Source of the DNA: JAEZAA01 sp964514485
GTDB lineage: Bacteria; Pseudomonadota; Gammaproteobacteria; Pseudomonadales; Oleiphilaceae
Length of the DNA: 64,000 nt
Assembly (NCBI GenBank): GCA_964514485.1
Contig: CAZEWG010000009.1
Coordinates: forward strand, 1-64,000
Direction of reading: 5' to 3'
Below, piece after piece: positions 8,356 to 18,006 of the stretch. The notes beneath the pieces are model-generated. The model made no database searches. It was not told the origin of the DNA and saw nothing but the letters and a program-made list of their open reading frames with translations. The translations under genes were made by a program, and so were the position numbers. Positions within the stretch are counted from its first letter, which is position 1; every line of letters begins with the position of its first letter.

Positions 8356-8382
8356 GCACTGGCCTCAGACGAAGGCCAGTGC
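8356..8382. terminator. Hairpin between convergent genes
   Basis: GCACTGGCC (8356-8364), 9-base loop, GGCCAGTGC (8374-8382): a perfect 9-base-pair stem between the convergent CBS and lipoprotein genes. The flanking T tracts are short on both strands (AAAAC on one side, TTAAGCTTTTA on the minus strand), so it is a likely but imperfect bidirectional terminator. Confidence 0.6.
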
Positions 8383-8395
8383 AAAACTCACTGCA

Positions 8396-10891
8396 TTACT
8401 GGATCAACGGACGCCCTTCCAGGTCGTATGGTCTGATTTCCACAGTGCGACCGCCATTTTCCTCCCGCTCGATAAGCCACAGCAATTTGCGACTTGGAGT
8501 AATGGCCAACACCGACCCTTGCTCATTCGCCGAAGTGCCAATTTGGATGGGCCACCCGGAGGCTGAGCAGCCCTCACCTTGCCAACCGGGTTTCAGAACC
8601 TCATCCTTACGGTTGATGTCATCACTGGTTGCAACCACATCGTAAGTAACCAGGAAAGCATCCCTTCCTCCACCATGGCGGCAACCCGGAAATAAGGCGC
8701 CTGAGGCATAACCCGTGGCAAATACCTTATTGCCATCAGCAACCAGGTCAAGCACACGATCATCACCGGCCGTCCCAAACTGTACCGTACTGCCGTGAGT
8801 AGAGGCATCCGGGAAGAAAGAGACAAAAGCATCTTCGCCACCCTTGTACTCGCCAGAGTCTTTGAACAGCTGGCCTCGCGTATAGCCGCCGTTCAAAATC
8901 CGGTTATCCATCAACGTCAAAGTGGTGGCAATGTTATCCTGTTCGTTCCCTTGCTGGCGGCCACGTTGAATTCGACCCTCGCGGTTATAGGAAGCAAGAG
9001 CCACATCCTTACCGCCTTGTGGTTTGCCATACAGCTGCCCCTCAGCGTATCCGGTCACCGTCACCCGACTTGTACCATTACCGGAAATGTCCACAAGCAC
9101 TTCCCGGGTGCCTATCCCCGTGAGATTCTTGGCGAACAACTGGCCTCCTGTGGCGTTATACTTTGCCAAAAAGGCATCCCCGCCCCCATTAGCCACTCCA
9201 CCATTAAATTGCCCCTTGGTTTCACCGACGACATAAATGTCGCCGCTCCGATCTACATAGATCCCATGGGCCACATCGTCATATTGAGTACCAAACTGGC
9301 GCGGCCAGGGGGATACCCGCTTGAAGTTGCCACTGCCCTCCCAGCGCCATACATCAATGACCACGTCAGTGCCACCTTGATGACCCGCAATGTTCTCTTC
9401 GACCACTCCCACCAGGTACAAGTCGACGTATATCGTCCGCTGCTCGGTAGCCGAGAGCCCCTCAAACTCCCGGATGAAAATATCCGTCAATTCTCGCCGA
9501 TAACCTGAACGTGCACCTTCCAAAAACGCAAGCGGGCTAGTCAGCGGTTGTCCATGGCGATCAAACACCGCAACCATACCTGTTTGGCCCGGCCCATCGC
9601 CGGAATAGGCCACATAAATATTGGAGCGGCTGTCGGTGAGCATTTCCCGAACCTGAACCCCGGCCGGTAATGTGAGCGTTACCGGGCTTAGCAGCTCGTT
9701 GACATGGATTTTGAGTGTTTCAACGGTCTCCAGCACAGTAGTGGTACTCTGCCAGGCAAGGCCGAACTGCTTATCAGGCCCGGCTAACTGGTCCGGGTTA
9801 GTGACCACTTGGATAACGATTTCCTTCTCCTTTTCACCGGGCTGGAAGTCAAAGGAGTAAGGGGGGCTAAGGGTATTACCGTCAACTTTTACGACAATGT
9901 CCTGATCCGTCAGCTGAAGTTGGTCAGTATCACCCGGAATTAAGACAAATTCCGCAGAGACAAGCCGGTCAACAGCGTGATCCAACACAGCTTTGACTGT
10001 AACCTCATCACCTTCAGTGACCACCACATCCACTTTGTTCCAGGACACCTTGGGCTCATTATCATGAATACCGACTATTGCTCTGGGCGGATTCGATGGG
10101 GAAAAATCAAGCAGCTCGTCATTTACATCAGTTAGATAGACATCGAAAGACTCCCTGCCTTCCGCAAGCTCATCATCCATAATGGCCACTTCAATGTAAC
10201 AACGGGTCGTCCCAGGTGAAAAAGACACCACCCCCTTATGCTCACGGTAGTCTTCGCCAGCACGTGCAGACTGATCGAAATTACTCACACGTGTCTCAAA
10301 AGAGGCGACTATCGTCCGCACTGAAGGTGCTAATAGCCGAACGGGTACGTAAGCAATCGTGTCCGAGCTCTCCTTTTCGGGAGCCTCCACCAAACAGTCT
10401 GTATAGGGTTCACCTTGTGCGTTTAACGGAACGTCAGATGCGACACCTTCAGTAACTTCAACAGGCTCAATCCATATCTCATTGTAACTAACCAGTATGG
10501 GGAAGCCCGCGGTAACCATGTTGTCGCCATCATATACGGTAAGACCAACTACAATAGGCTCCCTTCCAGTCAGATCCCCCGCCCCGGCACCACTACTGAT
10601 CCCAGGAACCCCTCGAACCACCACTCCTTTGCGCGCGGGATTGTCCACATACTCTGCGGACATCCAGCGGGGAGCGTTAGACAGGCTCACGGTGGGGATA
10701 CCACTGCCCCCGTCAATTCCAACATCATATTTATACTCAACACCGAGATAGGCCTGAGGCGGTGGCGTACCAAGAATACGCAGCTCTTTCTCCGACCCCT
10801 TACCCCCGGAACAAGCGGCAAGAAATACCGAGCCCGCGACGATTAAAATCCGCCCAACGTGATGAATATTCGAACACACGGCAAAACTCAT
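8396..10891 (-). CDS. Large lipoprotein with Calx-beta-like and SBBP-type propeller repeats
   Basis: Function unknown. The N-terminus has basic residues, a hydrophobic stretch and the lipobox LAAC (Cys27 from the ATG at 10891), so it should be lipid-anchored. After it come an Ig-like putative fold (LRILGTPPPQAYLGVEYKYDV), at least two Calx-beta-like modules (VVSFSPGTTRCYIEVAI.DDELAEGRESFDVYL and a second with FQPGEKEKEIVIQV), and in the last 300 residues about four repeats of the type GYA.GQL...GG.DAFL..Y, typical of SBBP beta-propeller blades. I prefer the ATG at 10891 (AGGG five bases upstream) to the one at 10906, which has no ribosome binding site. A cell-surface adhesion or scaffold role is a guess from the domains. 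Confidence 0.75.
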   Translation of the reverse strand: MSFAVCSNIHHVGRILIVAGSVFLAACSGGKGSEKELRILGTPPPQAYLGVEYKYDVGIDGGSGIPTVSLSNAPRWMSAEYVDNPARKGVVVRGVPGISSGAGAGDLTGREPIVVGLTVYDGDNMVTAGFPILVSYNEIWIEPVEVTEGVASDVPLNAQGEPYTDCLVEAPEKESSDTIAYVPVRLLAPSVRTIVASFETRVSNFDQSARAGEDYREHKGVVSFSPGTTRCYIEVAIMDDELAEGRESFDVYLTDVNDELLDFSPSNPPRAIVGIHDNEPKVSWNKVDVVVTEGDEVTVKAVLDHAVDRLVSAEFVLIPGDTDQLQLTDQDIVVKVDGNTLSPPYSFDFQPGEKEKEIVIQVVTNPDQLAGPDKQFGLAWQSTTTVLETVETLKIHVNELLSPVTLTLPAGVQVREMLTDSRSNIYVAYSGDGPGQTGMVAVFDRHGQPLTSPLAFLEGARSGYRRELTDIFIREFEGLSATEQRTIYVDLYLVGVVEENIAGHQGGTDVVIDVWRWEGSGNFKRVSPWPRQFGTQYDDVAHGIYVDRSGDIYVVGETKGQFNGGVANGGGDAFLAKYNATGGQLFAKNLTGIGTREVLVDISGNGTSRVTVTGYAEGQLYGKPQGGKDVALASYNREGRIQRGRQQGNEQDNIATTLTLMDNRILNGGYTRGQLFKDSGEYKGGEDAFVSFFPDASTHGSTVQFGTAGDDRVLDLVADGNKVFATGYASGALFPGCRHGGGRDAFLVTYDVVATSDDINRKDEVLKPGWQGEGCSASGWPIQIGTSANEQGSVLAITPSRKLLWLIEREENGGRTVEIRPYDLEGRPLIQ

Positions 10892-11107
10892 ACGCGCCCT
10901 AGCCATTTAGTTTGGTAATTTTTTGTAAGATCTTATTCGAATTCGTAGATAGGGACTGGAAGCGAATCACAGAAACCAAGTTCTGTCCTAAGCTGCTGAT
11001 GGAAAACGGGCTGCGCCCGTCGATTTTGGAAGTGACGGGCGAGCTAGGCAAAACCAGCTGGGAGGATATGGCGAGACATGAGACTGTGCCGGCAACACTC
11101 ATATCCT

Positions 11108-11137
11108 AAAAAGTCGGCCCGGGATGCTAAATCCCGG
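11108..11137 (-). terminator. ligA terminator overlapping its stop codon
   Basis: On the minus strand CCGGGAT (11137-11131), loop TTAGC, ATCCCGG (11125-11119), then GCCGAC and TTTTT (11112-11108). The ligA stop codon lies in the loop, so the stem uses the last codons of the gene. Confidence 0.8.
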
Positions 11138-13202
11138 ACTCGGTGGTATCAAGGTTAAACACACCTGTATTCAATAGCTGAATCAAGGCGTCTTCATTTA
11201 ACACCGGAATGCCGAGTGCCTGGGCATTGGTCAACTTGGAACCGGCATTCTCACCAGCCACCAGGAAACTGGTCTTGCCGGAAACGCTGCCCGCAACCTT
11301 AGCCCCCATTGCCAGTAGCGCGGCCTTGGCCTGATCCCGCGACATGGAAGCCAGTGTACCGGTGATCACCACGGTTTTGCCGGCTAGCGCGTCTCCCTGC
11401 GCACTCTTCTCAATACTTTTCCAGTGAACCCCCAGTTCTCGCAGCTCCGCAATGGTTTCCCGGTTATGGCCCTGGGCAAAAAAAGCATGGATATGATTTG
11501 CCACGATGGGACCAACATCCGGCACCTGCTGCAAGGCCTCTTCCGTGGCATCCATCAAGGGTTCCAGCTCACCAAAATGATTGGCCAAGGTACGGGCGGT
11601 TGCCTCCCCCACTTCACGAATTCCCAGCGCGTAGATAAAACGCTGCAATTCCGTCGTTTTGGACTTTTCGATGGCGGCCAGCAGGTTCTGAGCAGACTTT
11701 CTCCCCATGCGCTCCAAAGAAGCAACCTGGTCTTCCGTCAACCGATAAAGATCAGACACCTTTTTGACCCAACCTTTCTCCACCAGGGCGTCTACCAGCT
11801 TATCGCCCAAGCCTTCAATATCCATGGCGCGGCGGGAGGCAAAATGTTTGATCGCCTCTTTCTGTTGGGCGGCACAAAATAACCCACCGGAACAGCGGGC
11901 CACCGCCTCCCCTTCCGCCTGCATCACATCGGCCTGGCACACCGGGCACTGGGAAGGCAGACTCACGGAGCGTGCGTCCTCGGGTCTGCGCTCAGTCATC
12001 ACCCGCACCACCTGGGGAATCACATCACCGGCACGACGAATGATCACCCAGTCACCAACATGAAGATCAAGCCGGGTGATTTCATCCATATTGTGAAGAG
12101 TCGCATTGCTGACAGTGACGCCGCCCACGAACACGGGCTGCAACCGGGCGACCGGGGTGATTGCACCGGTCCGCCCCACCTGGAACTCCACCTCCAGCAC
12201 CTGGGTCATTTCCTCTTGGGCCGGAAACTTTTGGGCAATGGCCCAACGGGGCGCCCGGGATACAAAACCCAGCTCCCGCTGCAGTCCGAGATCGTTAACC
12301 TTGAAGACAATGCCATCGATGTCATAGGGCAACTGGTCGCGTTTCTCCCCCATCGCCTGATAATAGGCGAGACACTCCTCAATGCCCCTGGCAACCTTGA
12401 GCTCACGACTGATCCGGAACCCCCATTGGTTAAGGGTCTCCAGCACTTCCGTATGCCGCTTGAACTCAACCCCATCCACCCGGCCGACACCGTAGCAGCA
12501 CATTTGCAGGCCACGGGAGGCAGTAATGCGTGAATCTAGCTGGCGCAGGCTGCCGGCTGCCGCGTTACGGGGGTTAACGAATGTTTTCTCGCCCCGGGCG
12601 CGAGCCACTTCGTTGAGTTTCTCAAAGCTGGCTTTGGGCATATAGATCTCACCGCGCACCTCTAGAACCGACGGCCAGCCCGTTCCCCTGAGCGTCAGGG
12701 GAATACTGGGGATCGTACGAACGTTCTCGGTGATATCTTCCCCGGTGTAACCGTCTCCCCGGGTCGCGCCCCGCACCAGGAGGCCGTTTTCATAAAGCAG
12801 GCTGATGGCAATGCCATCCAGCTTGGGCTCACAGGAGTACTCGACCTCCGCCCCGAATAAGTCCCCCCCAGGCAATTGGTCATCCAAACGATCCCGGACC
12901 CGTCGATCAAACTCCCGCAAGTCCTCTTCCGTGAAAGCGTTGTCCAACGACAACATGGGGACTTCGTGGGGAACCGCGTTAAAGGCTGCCTGAGGACGAC
13001 TCCCCACCCGCTGGGTAGGAGAGTCCGGGGAGATGAGTTCCGGGTAACTGTTCTCCAGCTCCCGCAACCGGTTCATTAGACGATCGTATTCAGCATCCGG
13101 AACCGAGGGATCATCGAGAACGTAGTAACGATAGTTATGCTCATGAATTTGTTCACGCAACACCTGGACTTCTTGGCGTACTTCAGCGCTAACCGGGTTC
13201 AT
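11127..13202 (-). CDS. ligA: NAD-dependent DNA ligase LigA
   Basis: Seals nicks during replication and repair using NAD+. The 691 residues cover every domain: Ia and adenylation (Lys127 in CEPKLDGIAIS is the AMP acceptor), OB fold (VGRTGAITPVARLQPV), a four-cysteine zinc finger (CPVC ... CSGGLFC), helix-hairpin-helix repeats (ALGIREVGEATARTLANHFG), and a C-terminal BRCT domain (from LAGKTVVITGTLASMSRDQA). Start ATG. It is the last gene of an apparent smc-zipA-ligA run; zipA ends 15 bases upstream. Confidence 0.97.
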   Translation of the reverse strand: MNPVSAEVRQEVQVLREQIHEHNYRYYVLDDPSVPDAEYDRLMNRLRELENSYPELISPDSPTQRVGSRPQAAFNAVPHEVPMLSLDNAFTEEDLREFDRRVRDRLDDQLPGGDLFGAEVEYSCEPKLDGIAISLLYENGLLVRGATRGDGYTGEDITENVRTIPSIPLTLRGTGWPSVLEVRGEIYMPKASFEKLNEVARARGEKTFVNPRNAAAGSLRQLDSRITASRGLQMCCYGVGRVDGVEFKRHTEVLETLNQWGFRISRELKVARGIEECLAYYQAMGEKRDQLPYDIDGIVFKVNDLGLQRELGFVSRAPRWAIAQKFPAQEEMTQVLEVEFQVGRTGAITPVARLQPVFVGGVTVSNATLHNMDEITRLDLHVGDWVIIRRAGDVIPQVVRVMTERRPEDARSVSLPSQCPVCQADVMQAEGEAVARCSGGLFCAAQQKEAIKHFASRRAMDIEGLGDKLVDALVEKGWVKKVSDLYRLTEDQVASLERMGRKSAQNLLAAIEKSKTTELQRFIYALGIREVGEATARTLANHFGELEPLMDATEEALQQVPDVGPIVANHIHAFFAQGHNRETIAELRELGVHWKSIEKSAQGDALAGKTVVITGTLASMSRDQAKAALLAMGAKVAGSVSGKTSFLVAGENAGSKLTNAQALGIPVLNEDALIQLLNTGVFNLDTTESGI

Positions 13203-13217
13203 GGACCTGAAAAACTC

Positions 13218-14228
13218 CTACACTCTAGCGGCGAGTTGCTGGCGACGCTCAAACTCGCGGATGCGCTGGCGACAATGCTCAATGGTCTGCTGGGTGAAGA
13301 CGCTACCGCGCTCATCCTTGAGATCTCCGTTGAGGTTTCGCACCACGCATTGGGCCGTTTCCAGCATGTATTCAAATGCCTTCATGCTGTCATCCGGACC
13401 CGGCAGGCTTAAGTAGAAACACACACCCTTGATCCAGTCGGTATCCATTGCGTCCAGATCAAAGGTTCCACGCTCTGTCCGGTTGGCCATCCCAAACTGG
13501 ACCGGGCCGGCCCCAAAGCCATGCTCGTAACGGACAAATACCGACTGCTGATCAGGCTCCATCCCGCAAGCCTCCACCAACCGGCGCAGCCGACTGCCAT
13601 CAAAGCCTTCTTCTTCCTTGCTGAGCACGTTGATCACAATAATTTCCAGGGGCTTTTTCTCTGCAGCCCCTGAACTTTTAGCAGGTTCAACCTGATCTTT
13701 TTTCAGCAGATTTTTGGCGGCTGCCGCCATGGACTGAACCCGACTGGATGCATCGGCAACCGTCTCGCTTACCGTTTTGCGAGGTTGCTCAACCGGAGCC
13801 GTTGCCGCCTGCGGACTTTCAACGACTTTGACTGCCTCCGGGAAACGGGGACTGGTCGTTTTTGAGGCTGGAGCGGGCTGCTCGGACTCCGCGACCAAGG
13901 CATCGTCCAGCTCATCGAAATCCGGCTCATTGCGCCGGGCAGTCAGACCATCCACCTCAGGATCTGCCTCGAACCCGCCGCTATCAGATCGGCGCACACT
14001 CGCTGCCGACTCACGTAGCTCCTCGCGCCGTACAACCCGTGCGCCGCCCCCGGGAAGCTCCGGATTGAAATCAAGATCCCCATCAGCCTCACCGAGGCCG
14101 CCCATATGGCGTGACATTTCCAGATTATCACGCTTGGCACGCTGCATCCGGCGATAACCATCCAGCAGAATGCCAATCAGAATTACAGCCCCAAGGAGTA
14201 ATAACCACTCTCGCAAACTCATATCCAT
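13218..14228 (-). CDS. zipA: ZipA cell division protein
   Basis: Inner-membrane anchor that tethers and bundles FtsZ at the division site. One N-terminal membrane segment (about 5-22, LREWLLLLGAVILIGILLDG), a short basic patch, a long acidic and Pro/Ala-rich linker (about 35-190) and a C-terminal globular FtsZ-binding domain (PLEIIVINVLSKEEEGFDGS to the end) follow the family order. Two starts are possible: ATG at 14228, or an immediately preceding TTG at 14231 that is better spaced from GAGGA. Lies between smc and ligA, all on the same strand, as in Pseudomonas. Confidence 0.93.
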   Translation of the reverse strand: MDMSLREWLLLLGAVILIGILLDGYRRMQRAKRDNLEMSRHMGGLGEADGDLDFNPELPGGGARVVRREELRESAASVRRSDSGGFEADPEVDGLTARRNEPDFDELDDALVAESEQPAPASKTTSPRFPEAVKVVESPQAATAPVEQPRKTVSETVADASSRVQSMAAAAKNLLKKDQVEPAKSSGAAEKKPLEIIVINVLSKEEEGFDGSRLRRLVEACGMEPDQQSVFVRYEHGFGAGPVQFGMANRTERGTFDLDAMDTDWIKGVCFYLSLPGPDDSMKAFEYMLETAQCVVRNLNGDLKDERGSVFTQQTIEHCRQRIREFERRQQLAARV

Positions 14229-14376
14229 CAACGAATAATCCTCAGATCTAAACTCAGCCCGGATCGATCAACAACTCAAAATATAAAGACCATACTGCGC
14301 GAGACTGGCGCAAAAACAGACTGCCTCACGGGCCCGGATTTGTAACCGGCGTACATCATAACAAGGCACTAAACGT

Positions 14377-17300
14377 TTACAAAGCAGCCATCGCAGCCGC
14401 TTCTTCCACATCCACCGAGACCAGGCGGGACACGCCAGGCTCATGCATGGTCACCCCCATCAAATGGTCGGCCTTTTCCATCGCAATCTTGTTGTGGGAA
14501 ATATAAATGAATTGGACCTGGCTGGACATTTCCTTGACCATATTTGCGTACCGGCCCACATTGGCGTCATCCAGGGGCGCGTCCACTTCATCGAGCATAC
14601 AAAACGGCGCCGGATTGAGCCGGAAGATGGAGAAGATCAAAGCGATCGCCGTCAAGGCTTTCTCTCCCCCGGACAGCAGATGAATCGTGCTGTTTTTCTT
14701 GCCCGGTGGCCTGGCCATAATGGCCACCCCGGTATCCAGCAGGTCTTCTCCGGTGAGTTCCAGATAAGCAGTGCCCCCTCCGAATACCTTGGGAAACAGT
14801 TCCTGCAGGCTTTCGTTGACCTTGTCAAAGGTTTCCTTAAAGCGGGCCTTGGTCTCCCGGTCGATTTTCCGGATTGCGTCCTCCAGGGTCTGGAGGGCCT
14901 CCATCAGGTCCTCGTGCTGGGCATCCAGATAAGTCTTGCGCTCCGACTGGGCCTTGTACTCGTCGATCGCCGCCAAATTAATGGCGCCCAGTCGCTGGAT
15001 GCGCTGCCCGATCCGTACCAGTTCTTCTTCCCACAGACTTTCAGACGCTTCCTCCGGCAGCAGTTTGAGTACCTCCGCCAGCACGAAATTGTCCTGCTGC
15101 ACTTGCTCATCCAGCGTATTCCTGCGGATCTCCGCAGCCTGCAACGCCATACGCTGCTCCTGGAGTCGCAGGTTTTCTTCCTGAACCGCTTTGTCGCTTC
15201 GCATCCGCTGCTGGTCTTCAGCACGCAAACGGCGCTCCAGGTCCTCCACCGCCTCCCGTGCTTCAGCCAGGCGCTGCTCTTCTTCGAGCCGGCGATCCAA
15301 CAGCTCCTCAAGTTGCATCCGCAGCTCCTCCACCGGCTCTCGGCTGGTGTCCTGCAGCTCTTCCAGCGCCCGCTGGCGCTCCTGCAGCCGCTCACATTGG
15401 ATCTGCGAACGCTCTAAAGCGGTCTGAACGGATTGGATCTGAGAGCGTAGGGTTTGCACTCGCAGCTGTAACTGATGGGCCTGATCGCGACTCTGGCGGG
15501 CCTGTTCCCGATACTCATCCAGTTGCCGTCGCAACTGATCCCTTTGAGTTAACAGCGCCTCCCGCCGATCAGCGTTGGTATCCATCTCAGACATGGCTTT
15601 CTGCCAACGGGAGCGAGCCTCTTTAAGCTGCTCCTCTTCCATGCTCTGATGGAGCTTCTGCTCCTGAATGTCCTGCGCCAGACGCACCAACCGCGCCTGC
15701 AGCTGTTCCATGCGCGCCTTGCGGGCACTTAGTTGAGACTTGAGCTCGGCCCGCTCATTACCCAGTTGACCAAGGTGGCGACGCAAATCTTCCAGCCGCT
15801 GCTCCACATCGCGAATACGCTGGCCTTTTTCCACCAGCGTCTGTTGCTGCTCGTCAATGTCCTGCTGCAGTTGCAGGATCTGCTCGTTCAGCGCCAACAA
15901 CTCAGATTGCCGCTCGATTACGCCGCCGTCCTGGCTTAACTGGCCCACCCGAATAAAGTGGGCACCGATCCAGTCCCCGTTGCGCGTCACCAGGGTTTCA
16001 TGGCCCCGAAGTTGAGCCCGTTGGGCCAGTGCCGTAGCAAGGTCTTCAACCACATAAACCGATTGCAGCAGGCTCATCGGCACCTGACCGCCCTGAACCA
16101 GGTCCGCCAGAGTCTGTCGCCCCCCTTGTGGAATATCCGCTGGGGATTTCTCGACAAATTCTATGGCAACACCCTGGGTGCTGGCGAAAGCGCTGCTCGG
16201 CAAGTCGGCTAACGAGTCCACCTGAATCGCCTGCAAGTGCTCACCCAGCACCGCCTCCAGCGCCTGTTCCCAGCCGGGCTGGACCCTCAACCCGGCGCCG
16301 AGCCGCTGATGCTGATCCAGCCCCCAGTGTTTCAGCCATTGCCGGGTTTCAGGGCTTTCCTTTTCCAGCGCTGCGTGTTGCAAAGCCTCCAAGGAAGCCC
16401 GCCGCCCGAGATCCTGTTGCAGCTGTTTTTCTTTCTCCGCCAGATCTTTTTGCACGCGCTCATATTCAGCTCGTGCGTCAGCCAGGGCGTCTCTCAGCTC
16501 GCCTTGCTCTTCTTCCGCACCGAGCTGCTGCTCATCCAGCTCTTCGAGCTTGAGTTCCAACTCCACCAGCTCATCGTCGTCCCGTTGTGCCTGGAGCAAG
16601 GTTTCTTCTTCCTGCAAACGCAGAATCGCCTGATTCAGCCGCTGCAGATTCTGTTCACTATGCCGAATACGGGACTGCTCTACTTCGGCACGCTGACTGG
16701 CATCGGCGGAAATCTGATTAAAATGATCCCACTCCTGCTGCCAGTCCTGCATTTGCTCTTCAGCAAAAGCCAGTCGCTCTGCAAACTCCTCTGTGGCTGA
16801 ACTGGCAAGCTCCTGCTCAGGCTCCAGCAGCATCAACTCTTCGGTCAGCTCTTCAAGACGCAGCCGGTCATTGGCCTGTTCCCGCTGAGCCTCGGCTAAC
16901 TGCTCCCGGGTTTCCGCCAGCTCGTCAGCCGTCCTGCGCTCCCGGTCACGAAGGTTTTCCAGGCTTTGCTCGGCCCGGGCAATCGCCGCACCAGTTTCGT
17001 AAAAACGGGCCTGAAGCCGGTTAAACTGATCCGTTGCCTCTTCTCTGGACAGCCGCAGCTGCTCCAGCTGACTTTCCGCCGCGGTCCGCAGATGCAGATT
17101 TTTTTCCAGCTCAATCTCCAGCTCCATAATCCGCTGGCGATGTTGCTGGAGCTGACGGTCCAGATCTCTCCAGCGCAACGCTCCCAATTGGGCCCGCTTC
17201 AACCGCTCCTCCGCCTTGAGCTCGGTATAGCGTTCGGCAGCCTGGGCCTGGCGGTGCAAATGTTGAAGCTGACGCTCCAGCTCCTCACGCAAGTCCGTCA

Positions 17301-17880
17301 ACCGCTCCAGGTTTTCCAAAGTGCGCTTCATCCGCTGCTCGGTTTCCTTGCGGCGCTCCTTGTATTTGGAGATACCGGCGGCCTCTTCCAGATAGACCCG
17401 CAGATCCTCCGGCCGGGACTCAATCAGCTTGGACACCATGCCCTGCTCGATAATCGAGTAGCTCCGCGGCCCAAGGCCAGTCCCCAGGAAAATATCGGTA
17501 ATATCCTTACGCCGACAACGGGTGCCGTTGAGGAAGTATTCAGACTGGCCGTCTCGTGTGACCTTACGCTTGATGGAGATCTCGGCAAAATTGCCATATT
17601 CGCCCCCCAAGGTGCCGTCTGAATTATCAAAATTCAGCTCAATGCTCGCCTGTCCGACGGGCTTGCGGGCGGTCGAACCATTAAAGATCACGTCGGTCAT
17701 GGATTCGCCACGCAGGTTTTTGGCGGAAGACTCCCCCATCACCCAGCGCACGGCGTCAATGATATTGGATTTACCACAGCCATTAGGCCCGACAATCGCA
17801 CACATGTTGCTGGGAAACGGCACGGTTGTGGGATCAACGAAGGACTTAAATCCGGCAAGCTTGATCGACTTTAAGCGCAT
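14377..17880 (-). CDS. smc: Smc chromosome segregation ATPase
   Basis: Condensin subunit that organises and segregates the nucleoid with ScpA and ScpB. The 1167 residues have the standard layout: N-terminal Walker A GPNGCGKSNI (31-40), long coiled coils (about 170-500 and 680-1000) around a hinge (about 510-650, with the glycine-rich stretch near GDWIGAHFIRVG), then the ABC signature LLSGGEKALTAIAL and Walker B FCMLDEVDAPLDD at the C-terminus. The matching scpA and scpB genes lie only 3-4 kb away on the same strand, so this organism has Smc-ScpAB; whether it also has MukBEF cannot be seen. Confidence 0.97.
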   Translation of the reverse strand: MRLKSIKLAGFKSFVDPTTVPFPSNMCAIVGPNGCGKSNIIDAVRWVMGESSAKNLRGESMTDVIFNGSTARKPVGQASIELNFDNSDGTLGGEYGNFAEISIKRKVTRDGQSEYFLNGTRCRRKDITDIFLGTGLGPRSYSIIEQGMVSKLIESRPEDLRVYLEEAAGISKYKERRKETEQRMKRTLENLERLTDLREELERQLQHLHRQAQAAERYTELKAEERLKRAQLGALRWRDLDRQLQQHRQRIMELEIELEKNLHLRTAAESQLEQLRLSREEATDQFNRLQARFYETGAAIARAEQSLENLRDRERRTADELAETREQLAEAQREQANDRLRLEELTEELMLLEPEQELASSATEEFAERLAFAEEQMQDWQQEWDHFNQISADASQRAEVEQSRIRHSEQNLQRLNQAILRLQEEETLLQAQRDDDELVELELKLEELDEQQLGAEEEQGELRDALADARAEYERVQKDLAEKEKQLQQDLGRRASLEALQHAALEKESPETRQWLKHWGLDQHQRLGAGLRVQPGWEQALEAVLGEHLQAIQVDSLADLPSSAFASTQGVAIEFVEKSPADIPQGGRQTLADLVQGGQVPMSLLQSVYVVEDLATALAQRAQLRGHETLVTRNGDWIGAHFIRVGQLSQDGGVIERQSELLALNEQILQLQQDIDEQQQTLVEKGQRIRDVEQRLEDLRRHLGQLGNERAELKSQLSARKARMEQLQARLVRLAQDIQEQKLHQSMEEEQLKEARSRWQKAMSEMDTNADRREALLTQRDQLRRQLDEYREQARQSRDQAHQLQLRVQTLRSQIQSVQTALERSQIQCERLQERQRALEELQDTSREPVEELRMQLEELLDRRLEEEQRLAEAREAVEDLERRLRAEDQQRMRSDKAVQEENLRLQEQRMALQAAEIRRNTLDEQVQQDNFVLAEVLKLLPEEASESLWEEELVRIGQRIQRLGAINLAAIDEYKAQSERKTYLDAQHEDLMEALQTLEDAIRKIDRETKARFKETFDKVNESLQELFPKVFGGGTAYLELTGEDLLDTGVAIMARPPGKKNSTIHLLSGGEKALTAIALIFSIFRLNPAPFCMLDEVDAPLDDANVGRYANMVKEMSSQVQFIYISHNKIAMEKADHLMGVTMHEPGVSRLVSVDVEEAAAMAAL

Positions 17881-18006
17881 ATCACCGAGTGGTTACAAAG
17901 GGTCATTGATCCGTTTTCTGAACCCTTCCGGCTCATCAAACGAGGCGACTGACAATGGAGAAATAGAAACGTTCTGGATTGGCGGCAGACAAACTGACCG
18001 ACTGCC

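Noticed and set aside
10912..11109. Small open frames on both strands between the lipoprotein and ligA
   Set aside because: Neither has a ribosome binding site or family look; the stretch holds only a short hairpin (11006-11020) and the ligA terminator.
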